From positions 434,001 through 498,000 of the forward strand of contig NZ_VEEP01000001.1 of the NCBI RefSeq assembly GCF_007678455.1: 64,000 bases of DNA. Reading direction: 5' to 3'. The stretch comes from Cytobacillus oceanisediminis 2691. Lineage in GTDB: Bacteria; Bacillota; Bacilli; Bacillales; Cytobacillaceae. The notes below the pieces were generated by a model. The model searched no databases. It was not told the DNA's origin and saw nothing but the letters and a program-made list of their open reading frames with translations. Below, piece by piece: positions 9,036 through 18,854 of this stretch. Position 1 is the first letter of the stretch; each line of letters begins with the position of its first letter. The translations under genes were made by a program, and so were the position numbers.

Positions 9036-10541
9036 ATGGGACAAGCTGAACAAAAGCCTGTGAAAAAAGAAACGAAACGGCCATATGTCCTGGCAACAGT
9101 CATGCTCGCCATGTTCATGGGAGCCGTGGAAGGGACTATAGTGTCAACCGCGATGCCGGCCATTGTCGGGGATCTTGGCGGGTTTGCATTATACAGCTGG
9201 GTTTTCTCAGCATATTTGCTGATGAATGCTGTTACGGTCCTTATCTATGGGAAACTTTCTGATTTATTTGGAAGGAAGCCAATACTGACTTTTGGTATCA
9301 TTGTGTTCCTGATTGGATCCATCCTGTCCGGTACGGCAGAAACGATGGAGATGTTGATCTTATACCGTTTCATCCAGGGTTTTGGCGCAGGCGCTGTCAT
9401 GCCGATTGCCACAACAATTGTCGGGGACATTTATTCCAGGGAGGAACGGGCAAAGGTACAGGGCTATCTCTCGAGTGTCTGGGGAATCTCAGCTGTATCA
9501 GGCCCGGCACTCGGAGGCCTCCTTGTGGAATATGCAAGCTGGAGATATGTTTTTTGGATCAATGTTCCGCTTGGTATACTCGCAATCGCGGGTCTATGGT
9601 TATACCTTCATGAAAATATCGAGAAAAAGAAGCATAAAGTTGATTATCCGGGTGCTATCCTGCTGACAATCTCTATTAGTTCCTTGATGATTGTCCTTGT
9701 AGAAGCTGGAGCGAACTGGGCCTGGACTTCACCGAAAACAATCGGTCTCATCAGCCTGAGCGTCCTTGGATTCATTTTCTTCATTCTTCAAGAGAAAAGG
9801 GCAGAAGAGCCTATGATGCCGTTTAATATTTGGCGGGAACAATCCATTTTCATTGCCAATATGACCTCATTGACTACAGGCGTCATGCTGATTGGCATAT
9901 CAAGCTTTTTACCGGCATTCGTACAGGGTGTCATGGAGAGGTCCCCGATCGTAGCAGGCTTCACCCTGACGGCAATGTCGATTGGCTGGCCAATTGCTTC
10001 AGCAGCCAGCGGGAGGCTGTTACTGAGTATCGGATACCGCAAAACTTCCCTTTTTGGCGGAGCATCCCTGATCCTGGGCAGCATTCTGTTTGTCACTTTG
10101 ACACCTGAGGCAGGTCCGTTATGGGCTGCAGCAGGGTCGTTTTTCGTCGGAGTAGGGATGGGACTGACAAGCACGGCATTCATTGTTTCTATTCAAAGTA
10201 CGGTCGCCTGGCAGCAGAGAGGAATCGCTACCGCCGCAAATATGTTCATGAGGAACCTTGGCAATACCGTTGGTGCAGCACTGCTCGGCGGAGTTCTCAA
10301 CAGCAGCATCCTCAGCTATATGAAAAAGCATGGAGCAGAAGACCAGGATCTTTCGATAGATGCAGCAAATGTGCTGCTCAATGAGGCGCAACGCCAAAAG
10401 CTTTCTGCTGGCATGAAAACGATCCTTCAGGACGCACTGACAAATGCACTGCATTCTGTCTATATTGTCGTGTTCATATTCGCAGTCGTCAGCTTGCTGT
10501 TCATCTTATTTCTGCCAAAAGAAGAAAAAACTGCAGATTGA
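9036..10541 (+). CDS. MFS drug exporter, DHA2 (14-helix) type
   Basis: 501 residues, about 14 membrane helices. MFS motif A GKLSDLFGRKP follows helix 2 and the family motif RFIQGFGAGAVMP lies in helix 4, with GPALGGLL (motif C) in helix 5. This is the EmrB/QacA-type proton antiporter group, usually exporting drugs or other amphiphiles; the substrate cannot be read from sequence. I chose the ATG at 9036 after CGAGGTG; the longer frame from 8982 runs through the darB terminator. Inserted between darB and ccpC relative to B. subtilis. Confidence 0.88.
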   Translation: MGQAEQKPVKKETKRPYVLATVMLAMFMGAVEGTIVSTAMPAIVGDLGGFALYSWVFSAYLLMNAVTVLIYGKLSDLFGRKPILTFGIIVFLIGSILSGTAETMEMLILYRFIQGFGAGAVMPIATTIVGDIYSREERAKVQGYLSSVWGISAVSGPALGGLLVEYASWRYVFWINVPLGILAIAGLWLYLHENIEKKKHKVDYPGAILLTISISSLMIVLVEAGANWAWTSPKTIGLISLSVLGFIFFILQEKRAEEPMMPFNIWREQSIFIANMTSLTTGVMLIGISSFLPAFVQGVMERSPIVAGFTLTAMSIGWPIASAASGRLLLSIGYRKTSLFGGASLILGSILFVTLTPEAGPLWAAAGSFFVGVGMGLTSTAFIVSIQSTVAWQQRGIATAANMFMRNLGNTVGAALLGGVLNSSILSYMKKHGAEDQDLSIDAANVLLNEAQRQKLSAGMKTILQDALTNALHSVYIVVFIFAVVSLLFILFLPKEEKTAD

Positions 10542-10560
10542 AGCTTCTGCAGTTTTTGTT
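10525..10560 (+). terminator. Exporter gene terminator
   Basis: AACTGCAG / CTGCAGTT stem with A-tract before and T-tract after; it contains the stop codon of the exporter. Confidence 0.85.
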
Positions 10561-10809
10561 TATAAAGTCTGTTTTCGTAAAGATTGTTGTTAAAATCTTA
10601 AAGCCGATTTTAACGTGCTATAAAGCCATTTTGCAGTTCGTTTTTAAGTATGCAAGCTCTTTTCTGATTATAAGCATGTATTTAAATGAAAACTAGGTCA
10701 TTCAATCCCATATTGTGGTCAATAGCAACAAAGTATTAGAAAAGAGCCTTATAAAATAATCGATGAGAATGGTACTATATAGTTGAAAAACATTTAAAGA
10801 GGGTAAGCG

Positions 10810-11703
10810 ATGTCATCAATTTCGGAATTTCATTTATTGTCAGTGCTTGCACAGGAGATGAATATGAGGAAGGCAGCGGAGAGACTGTTTGTCTCACAGC
10901 CAGCCTTGTCCCAGCGTCTTCAATCAATTGAGAAGGATTGGGGCACCAAGCTTTTCCTTCGCTCCCAGAAGGGGCTTACTTTAACTCCTGCAGGAGAGGT
11001 CGTCCTTCAATTTGTCAATGAGACCATCGCCAGGGAAGAAAAAGCGAGAGAAACGATCCATGCATTAAACTCAGAAGTGTATGGAACCCTTAAAATAGCT
11101 GTCGCTTCAATTGTCGGGCAAAATTGGCTGCCACAGGTGTTGAAGAAATATGTAAGCCGTTATCCACAGGCGAAAATCTCGCTCGTGACGGGCTGGAGCA
11201 GTGAAATATCCAAGGCGCTTTATGAGGACCAGGTCCACATCGGCATTATCAGGGGAACACCAGACTGGAAGGGTGTCAAAATCCACCTTTTCAAAGACAG
11301 CCTTTACCTGGTTGACACAGAAATCACAAGTCCGGAGCAAGTCCTGGATACAGACCGGCCGTTCATCCAGTTTAAAAGTGATTCGAATTACTATCAGGAA
11401 ATCCAGGATTGGTGGCTGCGGCAATTCCAGACAGCGCCTAAAAGAACAATCATTGTCGACCAGATTGAAACTTGTAAACAAATGACCTTCAATGGGATTG
11501 GCTACGCCATCCTCCCGGCAATTACACTCAATGGGGCTGAAAAGGATATCTTCAAAGTACCGCTTCATGACGAAAACAATGAACCATTAGGAAGGGACAC
11601 CTGGCTCCTTGGCTACGAATCAGCCTTCCAGTTAAAGCAGGTTCAGGCCTTTATTGAAATCGTCAAGGAACACATAGTCGATTCAAAGAAAAACGATAAT
11701 TAG
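10810..11703 (+). CDS. ccpC: LysR-type regulator CcpC
   Basis: 297 residues. N-terminal winged helix-turn-helix (1-60: NMRKAAERLFVSQPALSQRLQ), linker helix, and substrate-binding domain with WLPQVLKKYV, VHIGIIRG and IETCKQMTFNGIGYAILP. The sequence is very close to my memory of B. subtilis CcpC, the citrate-responsive repressor of citZ and citB (citrate synthase, aconitase). Start ATG at 10810 follows AGAGGGTAAGCG. As in B. subtilis it lies just downstream of darB (with an exporter inserted), and upstream of dapH rather than of the flavodoxin genes. Confidence 0.9.
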   Translation: MSSISEFHLLSVLAQEMNMRKAAERLFVSQPALSQRLQSIEKDWGTKLFLRSQKGLTLTPAGEVVLQFVNETIAREEKARETIHALNSEVYGTLKIAVASIVGQNWLPQVLKKYVSRYPQAKISLVTGWSSEISKALYEDQVHIGIIRGTPDWKGVKIHLFKDSLYLVDTEITSPEQVLDTDRPFIQFKSDSNYYQEIQDWWLRQFQTAPKRTIIVDQIETCKQMTFNGIGYAILPAITLNGAEKDIFKVPLHDENNEPLGRDTWLLGYESAFQLKQVQAFIEIVKEHIVDSKKNDN

Positions 11704-11840
11704 TTTTTCTTGTTTTAAAAACTTTTGTTTGTTAAAGTAATTTTTAGAAAAGGCTGTTTTCATTCGATTGCTTTAGTACATTAGCAAGGCGTCGACAAGA
11801 AGAGCCTGTGACAACACATACATAATTGGAGGTAAAGTCT

Positions 11841-12551
11841 ATGAAAATGATGGATGCGAACGAAATTATTTCGTTCATTCAAAATAGCAAAAAAGCGACA
11901 CCGGTAAAGGTTTATATCAAAGGTGATCTTGAGGGTATTAATTTCGGAGAGAACTCAAAGACATTCTTTTCCGGAAACACGGGTGTCATTTTTGGCGAAT
12001 GGGCTGAAATCAATCAGGCACTTGAAGCGAACCAGGCAAAAATCGAAGAGTATGTCGTGGAAAACGACCGCAGGAATTCTGCCATTCCATTGCTGGATAT
12101 GAAGAATATCAAAGCTCGCATTGAACCAGGCGCGATCATCAGGGACCAGGTGGAAATCGGTGACAACGCTGTAATCATGATGGGAGCGTCCATCAATATC
12201 GGTGCTGTTATTGGTGAAGGCACGATGATTGATATGAACGTCGTTCTGGGCGGGCGTGCAACAGTCGGAAAGAACTGCCATATCGGTGCAGGCTCCGTAC
12301 TTGCGGGTGTCATTGAGCCACCTTCAGCAAAGCCAGTCGTGGTTGAGGACGACGTCGTCATCGGTGCTAACGCAGTAGTCCTTGAAGGGGTAACAGTAGG
12401 AAAAGGAGCTGTTGTAGCTGCAGGCGCTATTGTCATTGACGATGTGCCTCCATACACAGTTGTTGCTGGAACACCAGCACGCGTCATTAAGGAAATTGAC
12501 GAAAAAACGAAATCAAAAACTGAAATCAAGCAGGAACTTCGCCAGCTTTAA
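11841..12551 (+). CDS. dapH: Tetrahydrodipicolinate N-acetyltransferase DapH
   Basis: 236 residues, the family length. An N-terminal DapH domain (1-80) precedes a left-handed beta helix of hexapeptide repeats (about 90-200; [46 protein letters not shown]). It acetylates tetrahydrodipicolinate in the acetylase branch of DAP/lysine synthesis, supplying peptidoglycan, lysine and spore dipicolinate. Start ATG at 11841 follows GGAGGTAAAG. Operon with the deacetylase gene 60 bases downstream; a GC-rich hairpin sits in the gap. I see no lysine riboswitch upstream. Confidence 0.93.
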   Translation: MKMMDANEIISFIQNSKKATPVKVYIKGDLEGINFGENSKTFFSGNTGVIFGEWAEINQALEANQAKIEEYVVENDRRNSAIPLLDMKNIKARIEPGAIIRDQVEIGDNAVIMMGASINIGAVIGEGTMIDMNVVLGGRATVGKNCHIGAGSVLAGVIEPPSAKPVVVEDDVVIGANAVVLEGVTVGKGAVVAAGAIVIDDVPPYTVVAGTPARVIKEIDEKTKSKTEIKQELRQL

Positions 12552-12564
12552 TAGCAAGCATGAT

Positions 12565-12598
12565 AGAAAGCGTGGATAATTGGTCCGCGCTTTCTTTT
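12565..12598 (+). terminator. Hairpin between dapH and ykuR (partial terminator or attenuator)
   Basis: AGAAAGCGTGG / CCGCGCTTTCT with one G.U pair, followed by TTTTA, in the gap between two same-operon genes. It could reduce downstream expression or protect the dapH 3' end. Confidence 0.55.
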
Positions 12599-12614
12599 AT
12601 AAGGAGAGAACGAT

Positions 12615-13739
12615 ATGAATTGGGACACATTCATTAAAATTAGAAGAGATTTGCATCAGATTCCTGAACTTGGTTTCAAGGAGTTCAAGACGCAGGCTTA
12701 TCTACTTGATTATCTGAAGAATCTTCCCCTTGACCGGATTGTAGTAAAGACTTGGAAAACGGGTATATTTGTCAAAATCCAAGGGACGAATCCCAAAAAA
12801 ACAATCGGATACAGGGCAGATATCGATGGACTGCCGATCTCAGAAGCAACAGGACTGGAATTCCAATCCCTTCATCAAGGCCAAATGCACGCTTGCGGCC
12901 ATGACTTCCATATGACAATCGCCCTTGGGCTGATAACTTACTTTGTCGAGAACCCAATTGATGATCATTTACTGTTTATTTTCCAGCCGGCGGAAGAAGG
13001 TCCGGGTGGCGCTGAACCAATGCTGAAGACAAATATCATGCAGGAATGGAAACCAGATTTGATCATTGCCTTGCACATTGCCCCTGAATATCCAGTGGGA
13101 ACAATTGCAACAAGGGAAGGGCTGTTGTTTGCCAATACATCTGAGTTGTTCATTGACCTTGAGGGGAAAGGGGGACATGCTGCATATCCTCATCAAACCA
13201 ATGATATGGTTGTCGCTGCATGTGCACTTGTGAACCAGCTTCAGTCGGTTGTCTCAAGAAATGTCGATCCACTTGATAGTGCGGTGGTAACAATAGGAAA
13301 AATCACCGGTGGCACCGTTCAAAACATCATTGCTGAAACAGCAAGGCTGGAGGGTACAATCCGAACGCTGTCTGTGGAATCAATGGCAAGAGTCAAGGAA
13401 AGAATCGAGGCACTTGTAAAAGGCATTGAAATTGGTTACCAATGCAAAACCTCAATTGACTATGGTGCCATGTATCACCAGGTTTATAATAATGAAGAAA
13501 TAGCGCGTGACTTCATTGCCTTTGCTGAAAAAAAGGAAAACATTGAAGTGGTCGTTTGTAAGGAAGCAATGACTGGGGAAGATTTTGGCTATATGCTTAA
13601 AGAAATTCCCGGAATCATGTTCTGGCTGGGTGTAAACTCGGGCTACGGACTGCATCATTCCAGGCTGAATCCTGATGAAGAAGCGATCAAAACCGCCGTT
13701 GATTTATTAAGGGAGTATATCGAATATAAAAGTAAATAG
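12615..13739 (+). CDS. ykuR: N-acetyldiaminopimelate deacetylase
   Basis: 374 residues, M20 amidohydrolase family. Metal-site motifs: RADIDGLPI near 68, HACGHDFHM near 94-102, PAEEGPGG near 127, the HIAPEYPVG loop near 157, and a C-terminal GEDFGYM and LHHSR. It removes the acetyl group from N-acetyl-LL-DAP, the step after DapH and an aminotransferase. Start ATG at 12615 follows AAGGAGAGAACGAT. Second gene of the dapH operon; the thiol protein ykuV starts 37 bases later. Confidence 0.92.
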   Translation: MNWDTFIKIRRDLHQIPELGFKEFKTQAYLLDYLKNLPLDRIVVKTWKTGIFVKIQGTNPKKTIGYRADIDGLPISEATGLEFQSLHQGQMHACGHDFHMTIALGLITYFVENPIDDHLLFIFQPAEEGPGGAEPMLKTNIMQEWKPDLIIALHIAPEYPVGTIATREGLLFANTSELFIDLEGKGGHAAYPHQTNDMVVAACALVNQLQSVVSRNVDPLDSAVVTIGKITGGTVQNIIAETARLEGTIRTLSVESMARVKERIEALVKGIEIGYQCKTSIDYGAMYHQVYNNEEIARDFIAFAEKKENIEVVVCKEAMTGEDFGYMLKEIPGIMFWLGVNSGYGLHHSRLNPDEEAIKTAVDLLREYIEYKSK

Positions 13740-13776
13740 ATTGAGAATCTATCATTCCCAAAAAGAGGTGTTCGAT

Positions 13777-14220
13777 ATGAGACTGCGTCAGACTATGCCT
13801 GAAATATCAGGAGCCACTGAATGGCTGAATGGTGAGATAACGAGAGAACAGCTGGTCGGCGAAAAGCCTGCGCTGATTCACTTTTGGTCGATCAGCTGCC
13901 ATCTATGCAAGGTAGCAATGCCAATGGTAAATGAACTCCGAGATACTTATAATGACAAACTGAATGTGATGTCTGTCCATATGCCGCGGTCAGAACAGGA
14001 CATGAATATGGATGAAATCAAACAGACAGCAGCAGAGCATCAGATTACCCAGCCCATCTTCATTGACGACAATCTTAAATTGACGGATGCATTTGAAAAC
14101 AAGTACGTGCCAGCTTACTACCTTTTTGACAAAAATGGCCTCTTAAGGCATTTCCAGGCTGGCGGAAGCGGTATGAAGATGCTGGAAAAGCGCCTGGTCA
14201 GAATAATTGAAGAAACATAA
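13777..14220 (+). CDS. ykuV: Thioredoxin-like thiol-disulfide protein YkuV
   Basis: 147 residues from the ATG at 13777 (AAAGAGGTG upstream), as long as B. subtilis YkuV. Thioredoxin/AhpC-TSA fold with active site SCHLCK near residues 38-43, cis-Pro region VPAYYLFDKNG near 110, and FQAGGSGMKMLEKR at the C-terminus. No signal peptide, so cytosolic. YkuV reduces disulfides in vitro; its physiological partner is unclear. It closes the dapH-ykuR run. In B. subtilis the next gene is rok; here two hairpins and tandem array 1 follow instead. Confidence 0.88.
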   Translation: MRLRQTMPEISGATEWLNGEITREQLVGEKPALIHFWSISCHLCKVAMPMVNELRDTYNDKLNVMSVHMPRSEQDMNMDEIKQTAAEHQITQPIFIDDNLKLTDAFENKYVPAYYLFDKNGLLRHFQAGGSGMKMLEKRLVRIIEET

Positions 14221-14257
14221 AATAACGAATGATGGTTGATCAACATCTTTCTTTTAC

Positions 14258-14280
14258 GTTCGAGAACTCGGACTTTTTTC
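14258..14280 (+). terminator. Compact terminator after ykuV
   Basis: GTTCGAG-AA-CTCGGAC stem (one G.U) followed by six T. Confidence 0.65.
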
Positions 14281-14342
14281 AAGGAAATCGTCATGAGAAT
14301 GTTCGCTAGAACGAGTCTAACTTCCAAAGTAAATCGCCAAGG

Positions 14343-14380
14343 AAATGTCCGACAGAGGAATCTGTCGGACATTTTGGATT
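14343..14380 (+). terminator. Second strong hairpin after ykuV
   Basis: AATGTCCGACAGA-GGAA-TCTGTCGGACATT, an uninterrupted stem of at least 13 bp, followed by TTGGATT. The T-tract is weak, so this may be a stability element rather than a true terminator. Confidence 0.65.
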
Positions 14381-14410
14381 CAAGTCTTAAGGATCGCTCT
14401 GCGTCATCCT

Positions 14411-14943
14411 GCTCTTCTCTCTCTGATAAGGGTATCTTTCTCGGCTAATGGTACCCTTATGTTGCTTTTTTCCCTCTCATAAGGGTATCTTTCTGGGCTA
14501 AAGGCACCCTTACGTTGCTCTTCTCTCTCTCATAAGGGTATCTTTCTGGGCTAAAGGCACCCTTATGTTGCTCGTTTCTCTCTTACAAGGGTATCTTTCT
14601 GGGCTAAAGGCACCCTTATGTTGCTCGTTTCTCTCTTACAAGGGTATCTTTCTGGGCTAAAGGCACCCTTATGTTGCTCTTCTCTCTCTCATAAGGGTAT
14701 CTTTCTCGGCTAAAGGCACCCTTATGTTGCTCTTTTCTCTCTGATAAGGGTATCTTTCTGGGCTAAAGGCACCCTTATGTTGCTCTTTTCTCTCTGATAA
14801 GGGTATCTTTCTCGGCTAATGGTACCCTTATGTTTCTCTTTTCCCTCTCATAAGGGTATCTTTCTCGGCTAAAGGCACCCTTATGTTGCTCTTTTCCCTC
14901 TCATAAGGGTATCTTTCTTGTCTAATGGTACCCTTATGTTGCT
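14411..14943 (+). repeat. Tandem palindromic array 1: ten 53-bp units
   Basis: Units begin at 14426 and recur exactly every 53 bases ten times (marker AAGGG at 14428, 14481, 14534, 14587, 14640, 14693, 14746, 14799, 14852, 14905). Each unit carries inverted arms ATAAGGGT and ACCCTTAT around a loop of 13-17 bases (TTTCTSGGCTAAWGG core), then a pyrimidine linker of type GTTGCTCTTTTCTCTCT. Units 1, 8 and 10 carry GGTACCC, extending the stem to about 11 bp with one wobble; the others carry GGCACCC. 53 is not a multiple of 3, so reading frames drift and no protein is encoded. Located between ykuV and the ABC exporter genes. Confidence 0.95.
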
Positions 14944-15134
14944 ATGTTTTTCTCACTTACTCAACCACAAAAGAAGTAAATCCACCAATTTTTCTACCTA
15001 TAAAGTCAGATAATTCCCATATACAAAAAAATAAAAAAATTCTTAAAAAAAGCTGGAAAAATATTTCGAAACTCGATATATTAATGTATACGTGCCTTTT
15101 CTTTTTGTTAAGCTTTTCCAAAGGAGGGAAATGA

Positions 15135-16883
15135 ATGGAGACATTCAAAAAACTGAAGGAGTATTATTGGCCTTACAAAAATTACTTTATATGGTCGATT
15201 TTATTTATGTTGATCGTAACAGCAATTACTGTAGTGTATCCTATGATTCTTCAGCTTACGATTGACGAAGCCGTCATTGGCGGAAGGTATGAGATGATTC
15301 CGGTTCTGGCAGCTGGTTTCGTGGGATTCATGATCGTTAAAGGGGTTTGTACTTATATTTATCAATATACAGGGGACCTTTTCGGAATCCACTCTGTATA
15401 TAAACTTAGGAATTCGCTTTATGAAAAGCTTCAATTTCTTTCCTTCCGATATTATGACAATGCGAAGACAGGGGATCTGATGTCGAGGCTGACGGCTGAT
15501 GTAGAAGGATTCCGCTTTTTTCTGAGCTTCGGGTTCTCCGAATTGATTCGTTTTGTTCTTTTAATCGGCATAAGTTTCTCCGTGATGTTCTATTATTCCA
15601 TCCCGCTGACTCTGGTGACACTTGCGACCCTTCCTTTTCTTGCAGTGGTCGTATATAAGTTTGACAAGGCGGTACATCCAGCTTTCAGGGGAATTCGTAA
15701 ATCATTTGGTAAATTGAATACGAAGGTCCAGGAAAATATCAGCGGAATCAACACGGTAAAATCACTGTCGCGTGAAGATTATGAGATTGGAAGATTCAAT
15801 GATTCGAACGGCAATTATAAGGATCAATATTTATTTACATCTGAAATCTGGGCGAAGTATTTTCCGCTCATGGAGTTTCTCGGCAATTTAAGCGTCGTCC
15901 TGTTATTGGGTTACGGTGGTTTTCTTGTCATGGACGGATCGCTCCTTCCAGGAGAACTAGTCGCATTTTACAGTCTTGTCTGGTATATTATGTGGCCGAT
16001 CATGAACCTTGGATTCGTGGTGAATTTATTTTCGCAATCAAAGGCATCTGGTGAAAGATTATTGGAAATTCTTGAGGCTGACGCCGAGATTGAAGAAAAG
16101 AAGGGAGCTTTGCAGATTGAAAAGCTATCCGGAGAAGTAGAATTCGATCATGTCACACTCCGCTACGGGGATGATGAAAATGCAGCTTTATATGATATTT
16201 CCTTCAAGGCAAAGCCTGGACAGACAATTGGACTGATTGGATCGACAGGATCAGGGAAAACAAGCATAACCCAGCTGATGACAAGATTCTATGAGCCGGT
16301 TTCAGGTCAGGTTCTTATTGATGGCCAGGATATCAAGGAATATTCAGTTCGCTCACTTCGAAGCAATATTGGCATTGTCCTTCAGGAATCTTTCTTGTTT
16401 TCATCATCGATTAAAGCCAATATTTCCTATGGTAACCCGGATGCGACAATGGATGAAATCATTGCAGCTGGCAAAAGGGCCCAGGCGCATAGTTTCATCA
16501 TGGAACTTCCGGATCAATATGATACGATTCTTGGTGAAAGAGGCATGGGACTATCCGGAGGCCAGAAACAGAGAATCGCCATCGCGAGGGCAATTTGCGT
16601 CAATCCAAGTATTTTAATCCTGGATGATGCGACAAGTGCGGTTGATATGGAAACCGAGTTCAAGATCCAGCAAGCATTACTGGAAGTCATGAAGGGACGG
16701 ACGACATTCATCATCGCACACCGCATATCCTCTCTCAAACATGCAGATGAAATTCTTGTACTCGAAAATGGATCTATTGCCGAGCGCGGGACACATGAGC
16801 AATTGATCCAGAATGGCGGAACATATCAAAAGATTTATGATATCCAGTTCAAAGACCGTCAAAAGGTGATACAAACTGGCTGA
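15135..16883 (+). CDS. Heterodimeric ABC exporter, subunit with degenerate site (YfiB/BmrC-like)
   Basis: 582 residues: six membrane helices (about 15-310) and an ATPase domain (335-575). Walker A GSTGSGKTS, Q-loop VLQESF, signature LSGGQ, Walker B LILDD in which the catalytic Glu is replaced by Asp, and H-loop AHR. In heterodimeric exporters the non-hydrolysing site uses exactly such a Walker B together with the altered signature of its partner. Start ATG at 15135 follows AAAGGAGGG. The partner gene starts about 57 bases downstream. Lengths of the pair (582 and 605) fit B. subtilis YfiBC better than BmrCD. Substrate is probably drugs or lipids (family inference). Confidence 0.9.
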   Translation: METFKKLKEYYWPYKNYFIWSILFMLIVTAITVVYPMILQLTIDEAVIGGRYEMIPVLAAGFVGFMIVKGVCTYIYQYTGDLFGIHSVYKLRNSLYEKLQFLSFRYYDNAKTGDLMSRLTADVEGFRFFLSFGFSELIRFVLLIGISFSVMFYYSIPLTLVTLATLPFLAVVVYKFDKAVHPAFRGIRKSFGKLNTKVQENISGINTVKSLSREDYEIGRFNDSNGNYKDQYLFTSEIWAKYFPLMEFLGNLSVVLLLGYGGFLVMDGSLLPGELVAFYSLVWYIMWPIMNLGFVVNLFSQSKASGERLLEILEADAEIEEKKGALQIEKLSGEVEFDHVTLRYGDDENAALYDISFKAKPGQTIGLIGSTGSGKTSITQLMTRFYEPVSGQVLIDGQDIKEYSVRSLRSNIGIVLQESFLFSSSIKANISYGNPDATMDEIIAAGKRAQAHSFIMELPDQYDTILGERGMGLSGGQKQRIAIARAICVNPSILILDDATSAVDMETEFKIQQALLEVMKGRTTFIIAHRISSLKHADEILVLENGSIAERGTHEQLIQNGGTYQKIYDIQFKDRQKVIQTG

Positions 16884-16940
16884 TATCCTGAGTCACAATC
16901 CGTCAATCGCTAATAACCAAGAATGCAGGGGGGAAGGTTT

Positions 16941-18758
16941 TTGAGCAGGAAAAATAATTCTCAAGTGCTAAAAAGATTTCACTATTCTACAGACCAGATT
17001 ATCGATAAGCCTTTTAACTGGAAACAGATGCTAAGGCTTTTCAGCTATATGATGCCGTATAAAAGGACACTTGTGCCGCTGTCGATTGCGATGGTATTGA
17101 TCACGACAGCGGTAAGGCTTGTGATTCCGATCTTGATTGGGATCTACACACTTGACAGGGCAGTGAAAAACAAGGATGAAACGATGCTGTTTTGGCTTGT
17201 CGCTATCATCGGAGGCCTATATACCGCCTCTTATATCGCAAATATTTTCAGGATTCGCTGGATGAATCAACTGGGCCAAAATGTCATTTATGATTTGCGC
17301 AAACACTTGTTCACCCATGTGCAGAATCTTTCCCACCGATTTTTTGACCAGCGTTCGGCTGGTTCAATACTGGTAAGGATCATGAATGACATCACTTCCC
17401 TTCAGGAATTGTTCACTAATGGTGTCATCAACCTGTTGATGGATATGGTCCTCCTGATCGGGATCTTCTTTATCCTGTTCTCGCTGAGTCCACAGTTAAC
17501 ATTGGCAATCATGATCATCTTGCCAATTATGTTCCTGATCTCCACGAAGCTGAGAAAGAATATCAGGCGCTCATGGCAGGATGTACGAATGAAGCAATCA
17601 AAGCTGAATTCCCACTTGAATGAAAGCATTCAGGGGATAAGGGTTACACAATCATTTACGCAGGAAAATGAAAATATGGCCTTCTTTGATGGTGTAAATG
17701 ATGAGACCTTCCAAAGCTGGAAGTCTGCTTCACAGAAAAATGCCATGTTCCGTCCAATGGTGGAATTGACAAATGCCCTTGGGACCGCAGTGCTGATCTG
17801 GTATGGAGCAAGCCTGATCCAAAATGATACTATCTCCATCGGTGTATTTGTTTCGTTTGCCTTTTATCTAGGGATGTTTTGGGAGCCGATATCAAGATTG
17901 GGGCAGGTGTATAACCAGCTGCTGATGGGGATGGCATCCTCGGAACGAATTTTTGAATTTCTTGATGAAAAGCCTATTGTCTCTGAAACAGATAATCCAA
18001 TTGAACTGGATGACATACGTGGTGACATTAAATTTGATAAAGTAGTATTTTCTTATGACGAAAAACGGACTGCGCTAAAGGGTATCAGCCTTGAAATGCA
18101 GGCGGGCCAGACAGTGGCATTAGTGGGGCATACGGGATCAGGGAAGACGACAATAGCCAATCTGATCAGCCGGTTTTATGATCCGACATCAGGGAAGGTT
18201 TTGGTTGATGGATATGATCTGAAAGAAATTTCCATTGGCAGCCTTAGAGAACATATCAGCATCGTCTTGCAGGATACCTTCATTTTTTCGGGTACGATCT
18301 ATGATAATATCCTTTTTGGCAGGCCGGATGCCACCGAAGAAGAAGTCATGGCAGCTGCTGAAGCGGTAGGGGCAGCGGATTTCATCGCCAAACTGCCGAA
18401 TGGCTATAAAACAGAGGTTGAAGAACGTGGAAATATCCTTTCAGTGGGAGAACGCCAGCTCCTATCCTTCGCAAGAGCATTGCTTGCAAATCCCCGTATC
18501 CTGATCATGGATGAAGCGACTGCAAGCATCGATACGGAAACAGAAGTGAAAATCCAGAAAGCCCTCAAGACACTGTTAAAAGGCAGGACAGCAATCATCA
18601 TTGCTCACCGATTGTCAACCATCAGGGAAGCGGATAATATTTTCGTGCTGGAAAATGGTTTGATCATTGAGCGGGGAAATCATGACCAGCTGATGGAGCT
18701 TCAGGGAGAATATCATGATCTTGTAAAAGCACAATTCAATATGCTGGATGCGGGATAG
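16941..18758 (+). CDS. Heterodimeric ABC exporter, catalytic subunit (YfiC/BmrD-like)
   Basis: 605 residues from the TTG at 16941, placed after CAGGGGGGAAGG; an ATG at 16923 would lie upstream of that site. N-terminal cytosolic segment, six membrane helices (about 35-330), ATPase domain (350-600). Walker A GHTGSGKTT, Q-loop VLQDTF, non-canonical signature LSVGERQ, intact Walker B LIMDEATASID with catalytic Glu, and H-loop AHRLS. The altered signature pairs with the partner's Asp-containing Walker B to form the degenerate site, while this subunit's Walker site plus the partner's LSGGQ forms the active one. Terminator overlaps the stop. Confidence 0.9.
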   Translation: MSRKNNSQVLKRFHYSTDQIIDKPFNWKQMLRLFSYMMPYKRTLVPLSIAMVLITTAVRLVIPILIGIYTLDRAVKNKDETMLFWLVAIIGGLYTASYIANIFRIRWMNQLGQNVIYDLRKHLFTHVQNLSHRFFDQRSAGSILVRIMNDITSLQELFTNGVINLLMDMVLLIGIFFILFSLSPQLTLAIMIILPIMFLISTKLRKNIRRSWQDVRMKQSKLNSHLNESIQGIRVTQSFTQENENMAFFDGVNDETFQSWKSASQKNAMFRPMVELTNALGTAVLIWYGASLIQNDTISIGVFVSFAFYLGMFWEPISRLGQVYNQLLMGMASSERIFEFLDEKPIVSETDNPIELDDIRGDIKFDKVVFSYDEKRTALKGISLEMQAGQTVALVGHTGSGKTTIANLISRFYDPTSGKVLVDGYDLKEISIGSLREHISIVLQDTFIFSGTIYDNILFGRPDATEEEVMAAAEAVGAADFIAKLPNGYKTEVEERGNILSVGERQLLSFARALLANPRILIMDEATASIDTETEVKIQKALKTLLKGRTAIIIAHRLSTIREADNIFVLENGLIIERGNHDQLMELQGEYHDLVKAQFNMLDAG

Positions 18759-18789
18759 AAAGTCTTCTTTGTGAAGGCTTTCTTTTTTT
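18758..18789 (+). terminator. Terminator of ABC exporter operon
   Basis: GAAAGTCTTC / GAAGGCTTTC stem (one G.U) with loop TTTGT, followed by seven T. Confidence 0.88.
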
Positions 18790-18854
18790 ATTTTGTAACA
18801 TATTTACAAAAAGGCCGTCTATTACATAAAGATAAAAATTTAGGGGGCTATCCA

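Noticed and set aside
11704-11840. Lysine (L-box) riboswitch before dapH
   Set aside because: The gap is only about 135 bases and shows no extended base-paired leader or terminator of the expected size.
14411-14943. CRISPR array candidate (also 42480-43303 and 63019-63580)
   Set aside because: Whole 52-53 bp units are repeated, including what would be the spacers; spacers are not unique, no cas genes are nearby, and repeats are palindromic over the full unit.
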